A stretch of 64,000 nucleotides of DNA from JBBPYC01 sp965218765 (GCA_965218765.1 CBDCLU010000001.1:62001-126000), one strand, 5' to 3'. Numbered from the stretch's first letter, positions 43,116 through 52,041 are shown. The notes: generated from the sequence alone by a model not told the origin. Translations and numbers: made by a program.

Positions 43116-44572
43116 CGAGCGACGTCCTCGGCCGGCAGTGCATTGGGCCGCACGCCCGGCGGTGTCTCACGAATTGCGCTGCTGTAGTGCTCTTGGTTGC
43201 GCGGCCTGGCAAGCGGCATCCGCTGCACCGGCTTGACCGACCGGCCCCAGCCGGCCGCTTCGGTCACCAGCCTGCCGTCCCGCATCACGAAGCGGCCACG
43301 CACCAGCGTATGCAGCGGATAGCCCTGCACCGCGCGGCCATGCCAAGGCGAGATCTTGCTGAGCGAATGCAGGCGGTTTTGCGACAGGGTGCCGCGCACG
43401 TCCATGTCGACGAACGCGATGTCCGCGTGCATGCCGCTCGCGATCGCGCCCTTGACGTCGGACAAGCCCCAGGCGCGCGCCGGGTTCACCGCGCTCCAGC
43501 GCACGTAGTCCATCAGCGAGGCGCGTTCGCGGTTCACCTCGGTCAGCATCAGCGCCATCTGCGTTTCCACGCCCGGGAAACCGCAGTCGCAGTCCCAGAT
43601 GCTCTCGCGTGTTTTTTCTTCCGGCGTGTGCGGCGCGTGATCGGTCGCGATCATGTCGATGGTGCCGTCGAGCAGCGCATTCCACAGCGGCTGGTTGTGG
43701 CGCGCTTCGCGGATCGGCGGATTGAGCCGCATGATGCCGCCCAGGCGCGGCATGTCGTCGGTGCTCAGCAGCAGGTACTGTGGGCAGGTCTCCACCGTCA
43801 CATCGACGCCGCGGCGCTTCGCGTCGCGCACCACGAACAGCGAATCGGCCGCGCTGTGGTGCGCGATGTGCACGCGCGCGCCGGTCCATTCGGCCAGCGC
43901 GACCACGCGGCCGATCGCCTCGATCTCGCAGACCGCCGGGCGCGCGGCCAGATGCGCGAGCGTGTCGATGCGGCCGGCTTCGAGCAGCTGCCGCTGCCGG
44001 CGTGCCATGATCGGCGAGTTCTCCGCGTGCACCACCGTGCGGATGCCGAGTGGCGCGAGCTTCTCGAAGCCTTCGAGCAGCGCACCGTCGGTCGGTGCCG
44101 GCAGATTGCCGAAGGTGTTGCCGACGAACGCCTTGAAGCTCGTCACGCCGCCATCGAGCAGCCGCTCCAGATGCTCGACGCTGTCGTCGCCGAGCAGGCC
44201 GTGGATGCCGAAGTCGACATACGACTGCTCGGCCGCACGCAGCTTGATGTTCAGCGCCTCGATGGTGCCGGTCGGCGGGTTCGTGTTCGGCATCTCGAAC
44301 ACGGTGGTGACGCCGCCGCAGGCGGCTGCGGCTGAGCCGCTTCTCCAGGTTTCCTTGTTCGGGTAGCCGGGGTCGCGGAAATGCACATGGCAGTCAATCG
44401 CGCCGGGCAATAGATAGAGACCATCGGCGCGCACCTCCTGCCGGCCTGCCGGCATCACGTCATCATGGCCGACCGCGACGATCGACTCCCCGTCGATCGC
44501 GACGGACGCCTCGACGATGCGATCGGCCGACACCACCTTGCCGCCGCGGATCACCAGATCGACCGTGCTCAT
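43112..44572 (-). CDS. Cyclic amidohydrolase (dihydroorotase/allantoinase/hydantoinase family)
   Basis: Zinc amidohydrolase of 486 residues that opens cyclic amides or ureides. Metal-site motifs are DCHVHFRDPG (H62, H64), the bridging Lys in SFKAFVGN (K147), HAENSPIM, HIAHHSAADSL and ATDHAPHTPEEK. Order and spacing fit class I dihydroorotase and allantoinase (AllB) better than D-hydantoinase. The last 40 residues form a Pro/Arg-rich extension with no counterpart I know. The ATG at 44572 has GGGAG upstream. It is coupled by a four-base overlap to the ring-opening amidohydrolase, so the two may act in sequence. A housekeeping pyrimidine-synthesis role is unlikely in this setting. Confidence 0.9.
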   Translation of the reverse strand: MSTVDLVIRGGKVVSADRIVEASVAIDGESIVAVGHDDVMPAGRQEVRADGLYLLPGAIDCHVHFRDPGYPNKETWRSGSAAAACGGVTTVFEMPNTNPPTGTIEALNIKLRAAEQSYVDFGIHGLLGDDSVEHLERLLDGGVTSFKAFVGNTFGNLPAPTDGALLEGFEKLAPLGIRTVVHAENSPIMARRQRQLLEAGRIDTLAHLAARPAVCEIEAIGRVVALAEWTGARVHIAHHSAADSLFVVRDAKRRGVDVTVETCPQYLLLSTDDMPRLGGIMRLNPPIREARHNQPLWNALLDGTIDMIATDHAPHTPEEKTRESIWDCDCGFPGVETQMALMLTEVNRERASLMDYVRWSAVNPARAWGLSDVKGAIASGMHADIAFVDMDVRGTLSQNRLHSLSKISPWHGRAVQGYPLHTLVRGRFVMRDGRLVTEAAGWGRSVKPVQRMPLARPRNQEHYSSAIRETPPGVRPNALPAEDVAR

Positions 44573-44597
44573 GTCTTCTCCCCTGCCTGTTGGTTCA

Positions 44598-45389
44598 TCA
44601 CAGCGCGGCCCAGCCGCCATCGACCGGCAGGTCCACGCCGGTGATCTGCCGGCTCGCATCGCTGGCCAGAAACAGGCAGGCGTTGGCGACGTCGACATCG
44701 GTGGACACGCGCTTGAGCGCGTAATCGGCTGCGTGGCGCGTCATCGCCTCTTCAAGAGTGATGCCAAGCCGTTGGGCCATGTTTGCGCAGACTTTCTCGC
44801 GGAAGCGCGGCCCATCGACCATGCCGGGCGCGACGCAGTTGACATTGATGTTGTGCGGCCCGGCTTCGAGCGCAAAGCTCTTCGTGATGCCGCGCAGACC
44901 CCATTTGGAGGCGGAGTACGCCATGCGCCCGGCACGCCCGCGCATGCCAAACGTGCCGCCGACATTCACGACCTTGCCAGATGCTTGCGCAATCATCGAG
45001 GGCAACACCGCATGCATGGTATTGAAGCAGCCGGTCATGTTGAGCTGCACGATCTCGTTGAACTCGTCCATGCTGGTTTCCCAACCGGTCTTGCCGATCG
45101 GGCCGGAGCCGCCGGCGACGTTGACCAGGATGTCGATGCGGCCGAACGTATTCAACGCGTGCTGGGCGAGCGCTTCGGTCTGCGCCGGCACCGTCAGGTC
45201 GCAGCGCATCACCAGCACCAGCACGCCCAGAGCGCGCGCGGCTTCGGCGACCGGTTCGATCGCCTCAGTGTCGCGGCCGGCGAGCACCAGCTTCGCGCCT
45301 TCCGCGGCGAATGCGAGACTGACGGCGCGGCCCATGCCTTTGGCCGGCCCTGTGATCACGGCCACCTTGTCTTTCAGTTTCAGATCCAT
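44598..45389 (-). CDS. Short-chain dehydrogenase/reductase
   Basis: SDR of 263 residues. The nucleotide-binding TGPAKGMGRAVSLAF, NVAGG and the active-site YSASK are present, along with the C-terminal ITGVDLPVDGGW. The catalytic Ser, expected 13 residues before the Tyr, is Gly (VVNVGGTFGMRG), with a Thr next to it. So it may be a weak or atypical oxidoreductase. It lies between the binding protein and the cyclic amidohydrolase in the same operon-like array. Substrate unknown. Confidence 0.9.
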   Translation of the reverse strand: MDLKLKDKVAVITGPAKGMGRAVSLAFAAEGAKLVLAGRDTEAIEPVAEAARALGVLVLVMRCDLTVPAQTEALAQHALNTFGRIDILVNVAGGSGPIGKTGWETSMDEFNEIVQLNMTGCFNTMHAVLPSMIAQASGKVVNVGGTFGMRGRAGRMAYSASKWGLRGITKSFALEAGPHNINVNCVAPGMVDGPRFREKVCANMAQRLGITLEEAMTRHAADYALKRVSTDVDVANACLFLASDASRQITGVDLPVDGGWAAL

Positions 45390-45414
45390 CGGTTCGGGCT
45401 CGCGGCTTCTTTCA

Positions 45415-46443
45415 TCAGAACTTGCGGGCTCGATCGGACTTCGGCGGCAGGAAGCTGCGGTCGAACACTTCGTCGTTGGCCGGCGTGCGTGGCAGGCCGT
45501 TGGCATCGACCACCATCGCAATCGCGCGCTTGAGCCGCGCCGGGTCGATGTCGCCCAAACCGATGGTCGCAATCTCCGGATGGTTCATCTCCTGCTTCAA
45601 GGTGGCCAGCAGCCGCTCCTTCTCGACTTCGCGCTTGAGCAGCGGCTCTCGCTTCATCACGTAGTCCATGGCTGCTTCAGGATCGGCCAGACTCTCGTTG
45701 ATTGCGCGGTTCACCGCTTTCACAAATCCAGCCACCGCCTTCGGGTTTTCCTTCGCGAAGCTTTTGCTGAACACGATCGCGTTCGAATACAAATCCATGC
45801 CGAAGTCGCCGTAATTGATAAAGCGCAGATCCTTCTCGGGATCGATGCCGACCAGCTTGGCGCTGAAGTACACGGTGTTGATGTAGCCGAACACCGCATC
45901 GACCTGCCCGCGCAGCAACATCTGCTCGCGCAGGTTCGGCGTCATGTTGGTGATGTTGACCTTCGATGCATCGATGCCGGCGACCTTGGCGAACGCAGGA
46001 AACAGCTTCAACGCGCCGTCGTTTGCCGGCCCGCCGATGGTCTTGCCTTCGAGGTCTTTCGGCGTCCTGATCGGGCTGTCTTTTTTCACCACGATCGTGT
46101 AGGGCGGCGTGTTGTAGATCATGTAGACCCCGACCGGCGCCTGTTCAGGCCGCTTGGCGGCCAGATCGATCAGCGCATTCAAGTCGCCAAAGCCGGCCTG
46201 ATAGGCACCGGACGCCACTTTGACGACGGACGCGGACGAACCCTCGCCCTGGTCGATCTCAACGTCCAGACCTTCGGCCGCGAAATATCCGTTGTCTTGC
46301 GCCATGAAGAACCAGGCTTGCGGGCCTTGGTACTTCCAGTTCAGCACCATCCTGACCTTGGTCTGCGCCTGACCGGTGATCGGGACGGTTGCCAGTGCGG
46401 CGCTGGTCAGCAGCACGGCGACGAGTCGACGGTTCATGTTCAT
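45415..46443 (-). CDS. NMT1/THI5-like ABC importer binding protein (copy 2)
   Basis: Paralogue of the receptor 6.6 kb downstream, sharing VLNWKYQGPQAWFFMAQDNGYF, QGEGSSASVVKVASGAYQAG, NLREQMLLRGQVDAVFGYIN and FDRSFLPP near the C-terminus. The signal peptide ends near TGQAQTKVR. ATGs lie at 46443 and two codons later; AGGAA stands upstream of the first. Two receptors for one permease/ATPase pair suggest uptake of two related ligands. Confidence 0.9.
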   Translation of the reverse strand: MNMNRRLVAVLLTSAALATVPITGQAQTKVRMVLNWKYQGPQAWFFMAQDNGYFAAEGLDVEIDQGEGSSASVVKVASGAYQAGFGDLNALIDLAAKRPEQAPVGVYMIYNTPPYTIVVKKDSPIRTPKDLEGKTIGGPANDGALKLFPAFAKVAGIDASKVNITNMTPNLREQMLLRGQVDAVFGYINTVYFSAKLVGIDPEKDLRFINYGDFGMDLYSNAIVFSKSFAKENPKAVAGFVKAVNRAINESLADPEAAMDYVMKREPLLKREVEKERLLATLKQEMNHPEIATIGLGDIDPARLKRAIAMVVDANGLPRTPANDEVFDRSFLPPKSDRARKF

Positions 46444-46471
46444 GCGTTCGGGTTCCTGCGATTGGGCTGTG

Positions 46472-47302
46472 TCATGGAGAAGATGGAACGGCCGCAGACT
46501 GCGCAGCCAGTGCTTCAAGCAACGGCTCGGTGCTGGCAACGAAGCCATGCAACTGCTCGACGAGGAAATGAATTGCTTCTGTCACATAAGCCGGCGACGG
46601 CGTGCCGCAGGCGTCTTGCAACAGCACGCAGTCGTAGCCGAGGAAGCCGGCGTCCTGCAAGCTGCTGAACACGCACCGGTCGGTGTTGATGCCGGCGAAC
46701 AGCAGCGTCGTGATGCCGAGGTTGCGCAGCACGCTGTCGAGTTCACTGTCCCAGAAGCCGCTCAGGCGGTGCTTGGACACCTTGATGTCGGCCGCATCGA
46801 TCGGCAGTTCATCAATGACCTGGGCACCCCACTCGCCCGCGACCAGAGACTGGCCCCGATCGATCGGCGAACGCTCGGCATAGCCGACGCCATCGGCCGT
46901 TCGCTTGGCCTTGTAATGCAGCAGCGGGCTCAGGTTGAGCCGGTCTGCACGCAGGCCCCAGTTCAGCCAGACCACCCGCGCGTCGGCTGCACGCCAGGCC
47001 GGCAGCAGTCGCTGCAGCATCGCAATCGGCCCTCGCATCGGCTGCACATCGATGCCTCTCTGGCCGAACCATCCCTCTGGATGGCAGAAGTCGTTTTGCA
47101 TATCGACCACGATCAGCGCGCTGCGCGCCAAGTCGATCTCGACGCCCTGTGTCAGTGCCCGCAGTTGCACCGGCCTGGGGCGCAACGGTTCACGCACTAG
47201 GCTGACTTGCGCCGCAGTGACGCGCCATGCGTTATGCGCTGCTGCACCGAATGCGTGGTACTGGTCCGAGGCAGCGGGAATGGCGGGGGCGATGGGTTCC
47301 AC
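46472..47302 (-). CDS. Isochorismatase-family amidase (RutB/biuret-hydrolase-like)
   Basis: Cysteine hydrolase of 276 residues with the Asp-Lys-Cys triad: Asp in ALIVVDMQNDFCHPEGWFG, Lys in IKVSKHRLSGFWDSELDSVL, Cys in GINTDRCVFSSLQDAGFLGYD. The R-SGF-LDS-LR segment and an N-terminal extension of about 60 residues resemble RutB (ureidoacrylate amidohydrolase). Biuret hydrolase and N-carbamoylsarcosine amidase belong to the same superfamily. As first gene of the minus-strand array it would fit hydrolysis of the open-chain product of ring opening. The start is a GTG without a clear ribosome-binding site, so it may be shorter. Confidence 0.88.
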   Translation of the reverse strand: MEPIAPAIPAASDQYHAFGAAAHNAWRVTAAQVSLVREPLRPRPVQLRALTQGVEIDLARSALIVVDMQNDFCHPEGWFGQRGIDVQPMRGPIAMLQRLLPAWRAADARVVWLNWGLRADRLNLSPLLHYKAKRTADGVGYAERSPIDRGQSLVAGEWGAQVIDELPIDAADIKVSKHRLSGFWDSELDSVLRNLGITTLLFAGINTDRCVFSSLQDAGFLGYDCVLLQDACGTPSPAYVTEAIHFLVEQLHGFVASTEPLLEALAAQSAAVPSSP

Positions 47303-47368
47303 ACCGTTGCAGCACGCACCGAATGTGCCAATCAGCGATGCCGTGCGGCATCAAATAGCGCACGGTAT

Positions 47369-47385
47369 GTTGCCGAAAAGGCAAC
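47369..47385. promoter_or_regulatory. LysR-type operator: perfect inverted repeat
   Basis: GTTGCCGAAAAGGCAAC, six-base arms with a five-base centre, contains T-N11-A as expected for a LysR-family binding site. It lies in the 150-base interval between the divergent lysR and amidase genes. Confidence 0.75.
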
Positions 47386-47405
47386 GCACATGCAGACTTC
47401 GGCAT

Positions 47406-47422
47406 TTGCCAATTTCCGGCAA
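47406..47422. promoter_or_regulatory. Second LysR-type operator half-site pair
   Basis: TTGCCAATTTCCGGCAA has the same TTGCC/GGCAA arms with a seven-base centre, 21 bases from the first site and 31 bases before the LysR ATG. Two such sites are the usual recognition/activation layout. Confidence 0.65.
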
Positions 47423-47452
47423 TGCATCGATGCAGCCGAGTCGCCACACCGA

Positions 47453-48349
47453 ATGAACCACCTACGCTTTCTGAATTACTTCGACGAGGTGGCGCGGGCC
47501 GGCTCGATCCGGCAAGCCGCCGAGCGGCTGCACATCGCGCCGTCGGCGGTGAACCGGCGCATTCAGGACCTGGAGGACGAACTTGGTGTGCCGCTGTTCG
47601 AACGGCTGCCGCGCGGCGTGCGCCTGAGCGCGGCCGGCGAGCTGTTCATCGGCTACGTGCGCACCCATCGTGCCGAGCTGGACAAGGTGCGCGCCGACAT
47701 CGCGGAGCTGCAGGGTCTGCGGCGCGGCACCGTGACGCTGGTGGCCAGCCAGGCGCTTGCGCCTCATGTCATGCCGCGGGCGGTCGTGCAGTTTCGACAG
47801 CACCACCCATTGGTCGAGTTCCATGTCCGCATCGGCGACCATCTGCAAGCGCTGGCTGCGCTGCGTGTGTTCGAGACGCAGTTGGCACTGGTGTTCAACC
47901 TTGCGGACGAGCCGGACGTGAAGGTGCTGGCCCGCTTCGAGCAGAAGCTGGTGGCAACCATGCATCGCACGCATCCGCTGGCCGCTCAGCCGGGCGGATT
48001 GCGGCTGCGGGATTGCATCGACTATCCACTGGTGCTGCCCACCCGTGAAGCCGGTGGCCGCCAGCTGCTCGAATCATTCCTGGTGCGCAGTTCGATCAAG
48101 CTGCGTCCGGTGGTCGAGAGCAACAGTTTCGAGTTCCTGCGTGGCTGCCTCCATCACGAGCACGCGATCACGTTCCAGATCGCGATCGGTGCGGTGACCG
48201 ACGGCGGCGAGATCGTTGCCAAGCCGATCGTCGAGCGCGGCTTTCCCAAAAGCCATCTCGTGCTGGCCTGCCTGCGTGCGCGGCAGTTGCCGGCCGTCTC
48301 TCATGTATTCGCCGAGCATCTTCAGCAGGCAATCGCCGAATTCGCTTGA
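47453..48349 (+). CDS. LysR-family transcriptional regulator
   Basis: LTTR of 298 residues with N-terminal winged HTH (YFDEVARAGSIRQAAERLHIAPSAVNRRIQDLEDELGVPLFER) and a periplasmic-binding-like effector domain starting near VTLVASQALAPHVMP. It is divergent from the amidase-headed catabolic array, with two palindromes in between, so it is probably that array's activator and represses itself. The effector may be a pathway intermediate. The ATG at 47453 begins MNHLRFLN; upstream codons in the same frame are not LysR-like. Confidence 0.94.
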   Translation: MNHLRFLNYFDEVARAGSIRQAAERLHIAPSAVNRRIQDLEDELGVPLFERLPRGVRLSAAGELFIGYVRTHRAELDKVRADIAELQGLRRGTVTLVASQALAPHVMPRAVVQFRQHHPLVEFHVRIGDHLQALAALRVFETQLALVFNLADEPDVKVLARFEQKLVATMHRTHPLAAQPGGLRLRDCIDYPLVLPTREAGGRQLLESFLVRSSIKLRPVVESNSFEFLRGCLHHEHAITFQIAIGAVTDGGEIVAKPIVERGFPKSHLVLACLRARQLPAVSHVFAEHLQQAIAEFA

Positions 48350-48466
48350 GCGACTTGGCAACACTCAATCGGCAAAACAACAAGTTGTCGATGCGTGGCA
48401 CACCACCGACATGGCACAGGGCTTGCATCGACTCCGGCTTTCTCTCCTCGCCAATGAGTCGAACCC

Positions 48467-49414
48467 ATGCCAAACATCGCAATGACCGGAATTGCCCTCA
48501 TCGGCGCCTACATCGCGCTCGCTTTCGGCGCTAGCAGCGCCTTCGCAGCCGACCAGGTGATCAAGGTCGGCACCTTGAAGCTCATGCACGGCATCACGCC
48601 GTACTTTTATCAACGCTTCGTACCGGCCGGCTACCAAGTCGAAGTGGTGCCGTTCGAGACACCGACCGACGGCAAGAATGCGGTCGTCACCAAGTCGGTC
48701 GACTTCGGCATCTACGGACTGGCCGCGGCCACCCTGGGTGCGGCGGCCGGCGAGCCGGTGGTGATCGTGGCGGCGCAATGCAGTCGCGGCATGGCGGTGG
48801 TCGCGCGCGCGGACGGCAGCATCGACTCGATCAAGGCACTGGAGGGCAGGAAGGTCGGCATCCTGCCTGGCTCCACGCAGGAAGTCGTGATCCTGGACCG
48901 GCTCAAGCAGGAGGGCATGACCGTCAAAGACATCAAGCCCGTGCGCGTGTCATTCAGCGAAATGGCGTCCGCACTGGAGCGCGGCGACATCGACGCCTAT
49001 GTCGGCGCCGAGCCCGGCCCGTCGATCAGCGTCGAGCGCGGCGTGGGCAGAATCGTCGAGTATCCGTATTCGACGCCGACCGGCGCCATCAACATGGTGA
49101 TGACCACGCACGCCGACACCGTGAAGAACAAGGCCGAATTGCTCCAGATCGTCCTCAAGATGCACCGGCAGGCGACCGAATACGCGATGGCCAACCGCGC
49201 GGCGTTTGTCGAGATGTCGCAGCAGAAGCTCGGGCTGCAGCCGGCCACGGTGGAACTGGCAGCCCCGAACGTCGAACTGACCTGGAAGATCGACGACGAC
49301 TGGCAGACCCGGGCACGTTACTACGGCAGCCAGATGCTGGCAAAAAAGCAGATTCGGGAGCTGCCGGATTACGCGACGTTCATCGATGCACGTGCCAACA
49401 AGCTGGCTGAGTGA
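48467..49414 (+). CDS. ABC importer binding protein, SsuA/NMT1-like
   Basis: Receptor of 315 residues with a signal peptide ending AFAADQVIKVG. KLMHGITPYFYQRFVPAGYQ and TPTDGKNAVVTKSVDFGIYG are at the N-lobe; LKALEGRKVGILPGSTQEVVIL and the GPSISVERGVGRIVEYPYSTPTGAINMV segment follow. It begins a plus-strand set with permease, ATPase and an alpha/beta-hydrolase. Ligand unknown; the context suggests a nitrogenous or organic acid compound. Confidence 0.9.
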   Translation: MPNIAMTGIALIGAYIALAFGASSAFAADQVIKVGTLKLMHGITPYFYQRFVPAGYQVEVVPFETPTDGKNAVVTKSVDFGIYGLAAATLGAAAGEPVVIVAAQCSRGMAVVARADGSIDSIKALEGRKVGILPGSTQEVVILDRLKQEGMTVKDIKPVRVSFSEMASALERGDIDAYVGAEPGPSISVERGVGRIVEYPYSTPTGAINMVMTTHADTVKNKAELLQIVLKMHRQATEYAMANRAAFVEMSQQKLGLQPATVELAAPNVELTWKIDDDWQTRARYYGSQMLAKKQIRELPDYATFIDARANKLAE

Positions 49415-49435
49415 ACACAGCCGCGGTTCTTCTGC

Positions 49436-50269
49436 ATGGAACAGGTCAATCACTTGCCAGTACGCACGACATCGGGAGGGTTCAGCCTGGCTCGACTGAA
49501 CGCTTGGGCTGTCCCGCTGGCCGTGCCGATCCTGCTGCTGATCGGCTGGGACCTAGGCGTGCGAATGAGTGGCACGCGGCTGATTCCGCTGCCACAGGAC
49601 GTCGGCCTGATGTTGTTCGATTTCGCGTTTGGCGGCATCTATAACGACATGTTCAGCCAGACGCTGTGGCTGCACCTGTGGAAATCGATGACGCGAGTAT
49701 ACGGTGGTTTTGCGCTGGCGGCGCTGGTCGGCATCCCCCTGGGGTTGCTGATCGGGCGCAACGCGCTGGCGCGCCGGCTGCTCGATCCCACCTTGCAATT
49801 GATGCGGCCAGTGCCGGTGACCGCCTGGCTGCCGTTGTCCATGATCTTCTTCGGCATCGGACCGAATGCTGCGGTGTTCCTGGTCTTCCTCGGCGCGTTT
49901 TATCCGATCGTGTTCAATACCGTGTTCGGTGTGAAGGCGGTCGAGCCGCGTCTGTTTGAGGCAGCGTCGATGCTCGGCTGCACCGGCCCTGCACTGTTTC
50001 GACAAGTGGTGCTGCCAGCTGCCACGCCGTCGATCCTGAACGGGCTACGGCTGGGTCACGGCTTCGCGTGGATCCTGATCGTGGTGGGGGAGATGACTGG
50101 TGTGCCTGAAGGCCTGGGTGCGGTCATCATGGACGGGCGCATGCTGTCGCGCACCGATCTGGTGATTGCCGGCATGGTCGTGATCGGCCTGATCGGCTAC
50201 TTGACCGATCGGCTGCTGGTCGCCATCAACAACTGGCTGCTCTCCTGGAGCCCACAGCATCGTGCCTGA
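49436..50269 (+). CDS. ABC importer permease, SsuC type
   Basis: Permease of 277 residues, with the EAA loop VEPRLFEAASMLGCTGPALFRQVVLPAATPSILNG and about six helices. It overlaps the ATPase GTG by eight bases. The N-terminal 20 residues are hydrophilic; a slightly later start cannot be excluded. Confidence 0.92.
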   Translation: MEQVNHLPVRTTSGGFSLARLNAWAVPLAVPILLLIGWDLGVRMSGTRLIPLPQDVGLMLFDFAFGGIYNDMFSQTLWLHLWKSMTRVYGGFALAALVGIPLGLLIGRNALARRLLDPTLQLMRPVPVTAWLPLSMIFFGIGPNAAVFLVFLGAFYPIVFNTVFGVKAVEPRLFEAASMLGCTGPALFRQVVLPAATPSILNGLRLGHGFAWILIVVGEMTGVPEGLGAVIMDGRMLSRTDLVIAGMVVIGLIGYLTDRLLVAINNWLLSWSPQHRA

Positions 50270-51068
50270 TACCGATCGCGGTGATAACGCTCGACGTCCG
50301 TTGCCGATGGTCGACCTGCAAGGTGTTGGCAAGACGTTCGCGATCGGCGCGCACACCGTACAGGCGCTGCACGGGGTCGATCTGCGCATCGAGAAAGGCG
50401 AATTCGTCTGTCTGATCGGTGCATCCGGTTGCGGCAAATCGACCTTACTGCGCATCATCGCAGGCTTCGAGTCCGCATCCATCGGGTCGGTGCAAATGCT
50501 CGACATGCCGATCGAGGCGCCGGGCCCGGAGCGCGGCATGGTGTTCCAGGATTACGGCTTGTTCCCCTGGCTCACGGTCAAGCAGAACGTCGGCTTCGGC
50601 CAACGCCAGCGCAATGTCACCAAAGCCAGGCTCGACGAGCTGTCGATGCATTACACCGAAATGGTGGGCTTGGCTAAGTTCGCCGACTACTACCCCGGCC
50701 AGTTGTCCGGCGGCATGAAGCAGCGGGTCGCGATCGCGCGCGTGCTGGCCAATGAATGCGAAGTGTTGCTGATGGACGAACCGTTCGGCGCGCTTGATGC
50801 GTTGACCCGCGAGAAGCTGCAGCAGGAGCTGCTCGAGATCTGGCAACGCAGCAAGCTGACCGTGGTGTTCGTCACCCATGCGGTCGAGGAAGCCGTGTTG
50901 CTGTCCGACCGCGTGGTGGTGATGACGGCGGGGCCGGGTCGCATCGACGCCGACATCCCGATTGACCTGCCGCGCCCGCGCGAGATTACCGCACCCGAGT
51001 TCAATGCTGCACGCCGGGATCTGACCTTACGATTGACCAGTCATTTGAGACCCCAGGAAACGGCATGA
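50262..51068 (+). CDS. ABC importer ATPase, SsuB type
   Basis: ATPase of 268 residues: Walker A GASGCGKST, Q-loop VFQDYGLFPWLT, signature LSGGMKQRVAIARVL, Walker B LLMDEPFGALD, switch His in VTHAVEEAV. It starts at a GTG inside the permease end; an ATG fifteen codons later is an alternative. It is the only SsuB-type ATPase near the minus-strand permease and receptor at 53-55 kb, which lack one, and may serve both. Confidence 0.92.
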   Translation: MPDTDRGDNARRPLPMVDLQGVGKTFAIGAHTVQALHGVDLRIEKGEFVCLIGASGCGKSTLLRIIAGFESASIGSVQMLDMPIEAPGPERGMVFQDYGLFPWLTVKQNVGFGQRQRNVTKARLDELSMHYTEMVGLAKFADYYPGQLSGGMKQRVAIARVLANECEVLLMDEPFGALDALTREKLQQELLEIWQRSKLTVVFVTHAVEEAVLLSDRVVVMTAGPGRIDADIPIDLPRPREITAPEFNAARRDLTLRLTSHLRPQETA

Positions 51069-51886
51069 GCACCACGAACACCTATCGCGGCATGAACCGC
51101 ACCGCGCTCGATGCGGCTTACAACAACGCGGCTGCGGTCAGCCACAGCGGCGCGATGATGCAGGCATTCAATGAACGCAGCGCGGAGTTGCGTGCGGCGC
51201 ATCCCGGTTACCGGGAGATTCAGTATGGCCCCGCGCCGCGCAACCGGATCGACTACCTGCCTGCGGATCGGCCGGGCCCGTTGCTGGTGTTCATCCACGG
51301 CGGTTATTGGCAGATGCGCAGCAAGGACGACTTCGGCTTTCTGGCGGCCGGCCCGCTGGCGCACGGTGTGCATGTGGCACTGATCGGCTACACACTCGCG
51401 CCCGATGCGTCATTGACCGAGATCGTGGCCGAGGTGCGTGCGGCCATCGGTCATCTGCATCGGGACGAAAGACTCTCGGGGGTGGACCGGCAGCGCATCC
51501 TGGTATCCGGCTGGTCGGCCGGCGGGCACCTGACCGCCCTGTGCATGAACGAGCCTGGCGTGATCGGCGGCATCGCAATCAGCGGCATCTACGATCTGGC
51601 GCCGGTGCGGCTCAGCTACCTGAACGACAAGCTGCAACTGACCGAGCAGGAGGTCGAGGCATTGAGTCCGCAGCAGTTGCCGATCGGCAACAAGCCGCTG
51701 GCACTGGTCTACGGCGGTGACGAGTTGCCGGAGCTGCAGCGTCAGTCGATCGACTTCGCCGACGCACGACACGCGGTGCCGAGCAATCACCTGGCGGCGC
51801 TGACGGGGCATAACCACTTCACGATTCTTGAAGAACTGGCTGCGCCGGACGGTGCAATCACGCGCATGATGACGTCGATGTTGTGA
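51065..51886 (+). CDS. Alpha/beta-hydrolase, arylformamidase-like (HGG type)
   Basis: Serine hydrolase of 273 residues. The HGG oxyanion motif is VFIHGGYWQMRSKDDF, the nucleophile is in VSGWSAGGHLTAL, the acid in VYGGDELPELQRQS and the His in GHNHFTILEEL. It resembles kynurenine formamidase-type esterases, which act on formamides or esters. The ATG overlaps the ATPase stop, so it belongs to the importer operon and probably processes the imported compound. Confidence 0.9.
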   Translation: MSTTNTYRGMNRTALDAAYNNAAAVSHSGAMMQAFNERSAELRAAHPGYREIQYGPAPRNRIDYLPADRPGPLLVFIHGGYWQMRSKDDFGFLAAGPLAHGVHVALIGYTLAPDASLTEIVAEVRAAIGHLHRDERLSGVDRQRILVSGWSAGGHLTALCMNEPGVIGGIAISGIYDLAPVRLSYLNDKLQLTEQEVEALSPQQLPIGNKPLALVYGGDELPELQRQSIDFADARHAVPSNHLAALTGHNHFTILEELAAPDGAITRMMTSML

Positions 51887-52041
51887 CCATGGGTGCGCCA
51901 ATCGCTGCACCTTTTGCCGACATCGAGCCGCCTCTGCTTCGGGTGGTCGGCTGCATCACTGAGTTGTTTGCAGCAAGGAATACGGCATGGAGCTGGCTGC
52001 TCGACGCCACCACGAAACCATTAGGACCATAGCGCACTTTG

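Noticed and set aside
43112..44572. Housekeeping dihydroorotase (pyrC)
   Set aside because: Overlap with a ring-opening amidohydrolase and placement in a catabolic array argue for a degradative cyclic amidohydrolase.
48467..51068. True sulfonate (Ssu) uptake system
   Set aside because: No monooxygenase of the SsuD/TauD type is nearby; the family resemblance only shows transporter type, not ligand.
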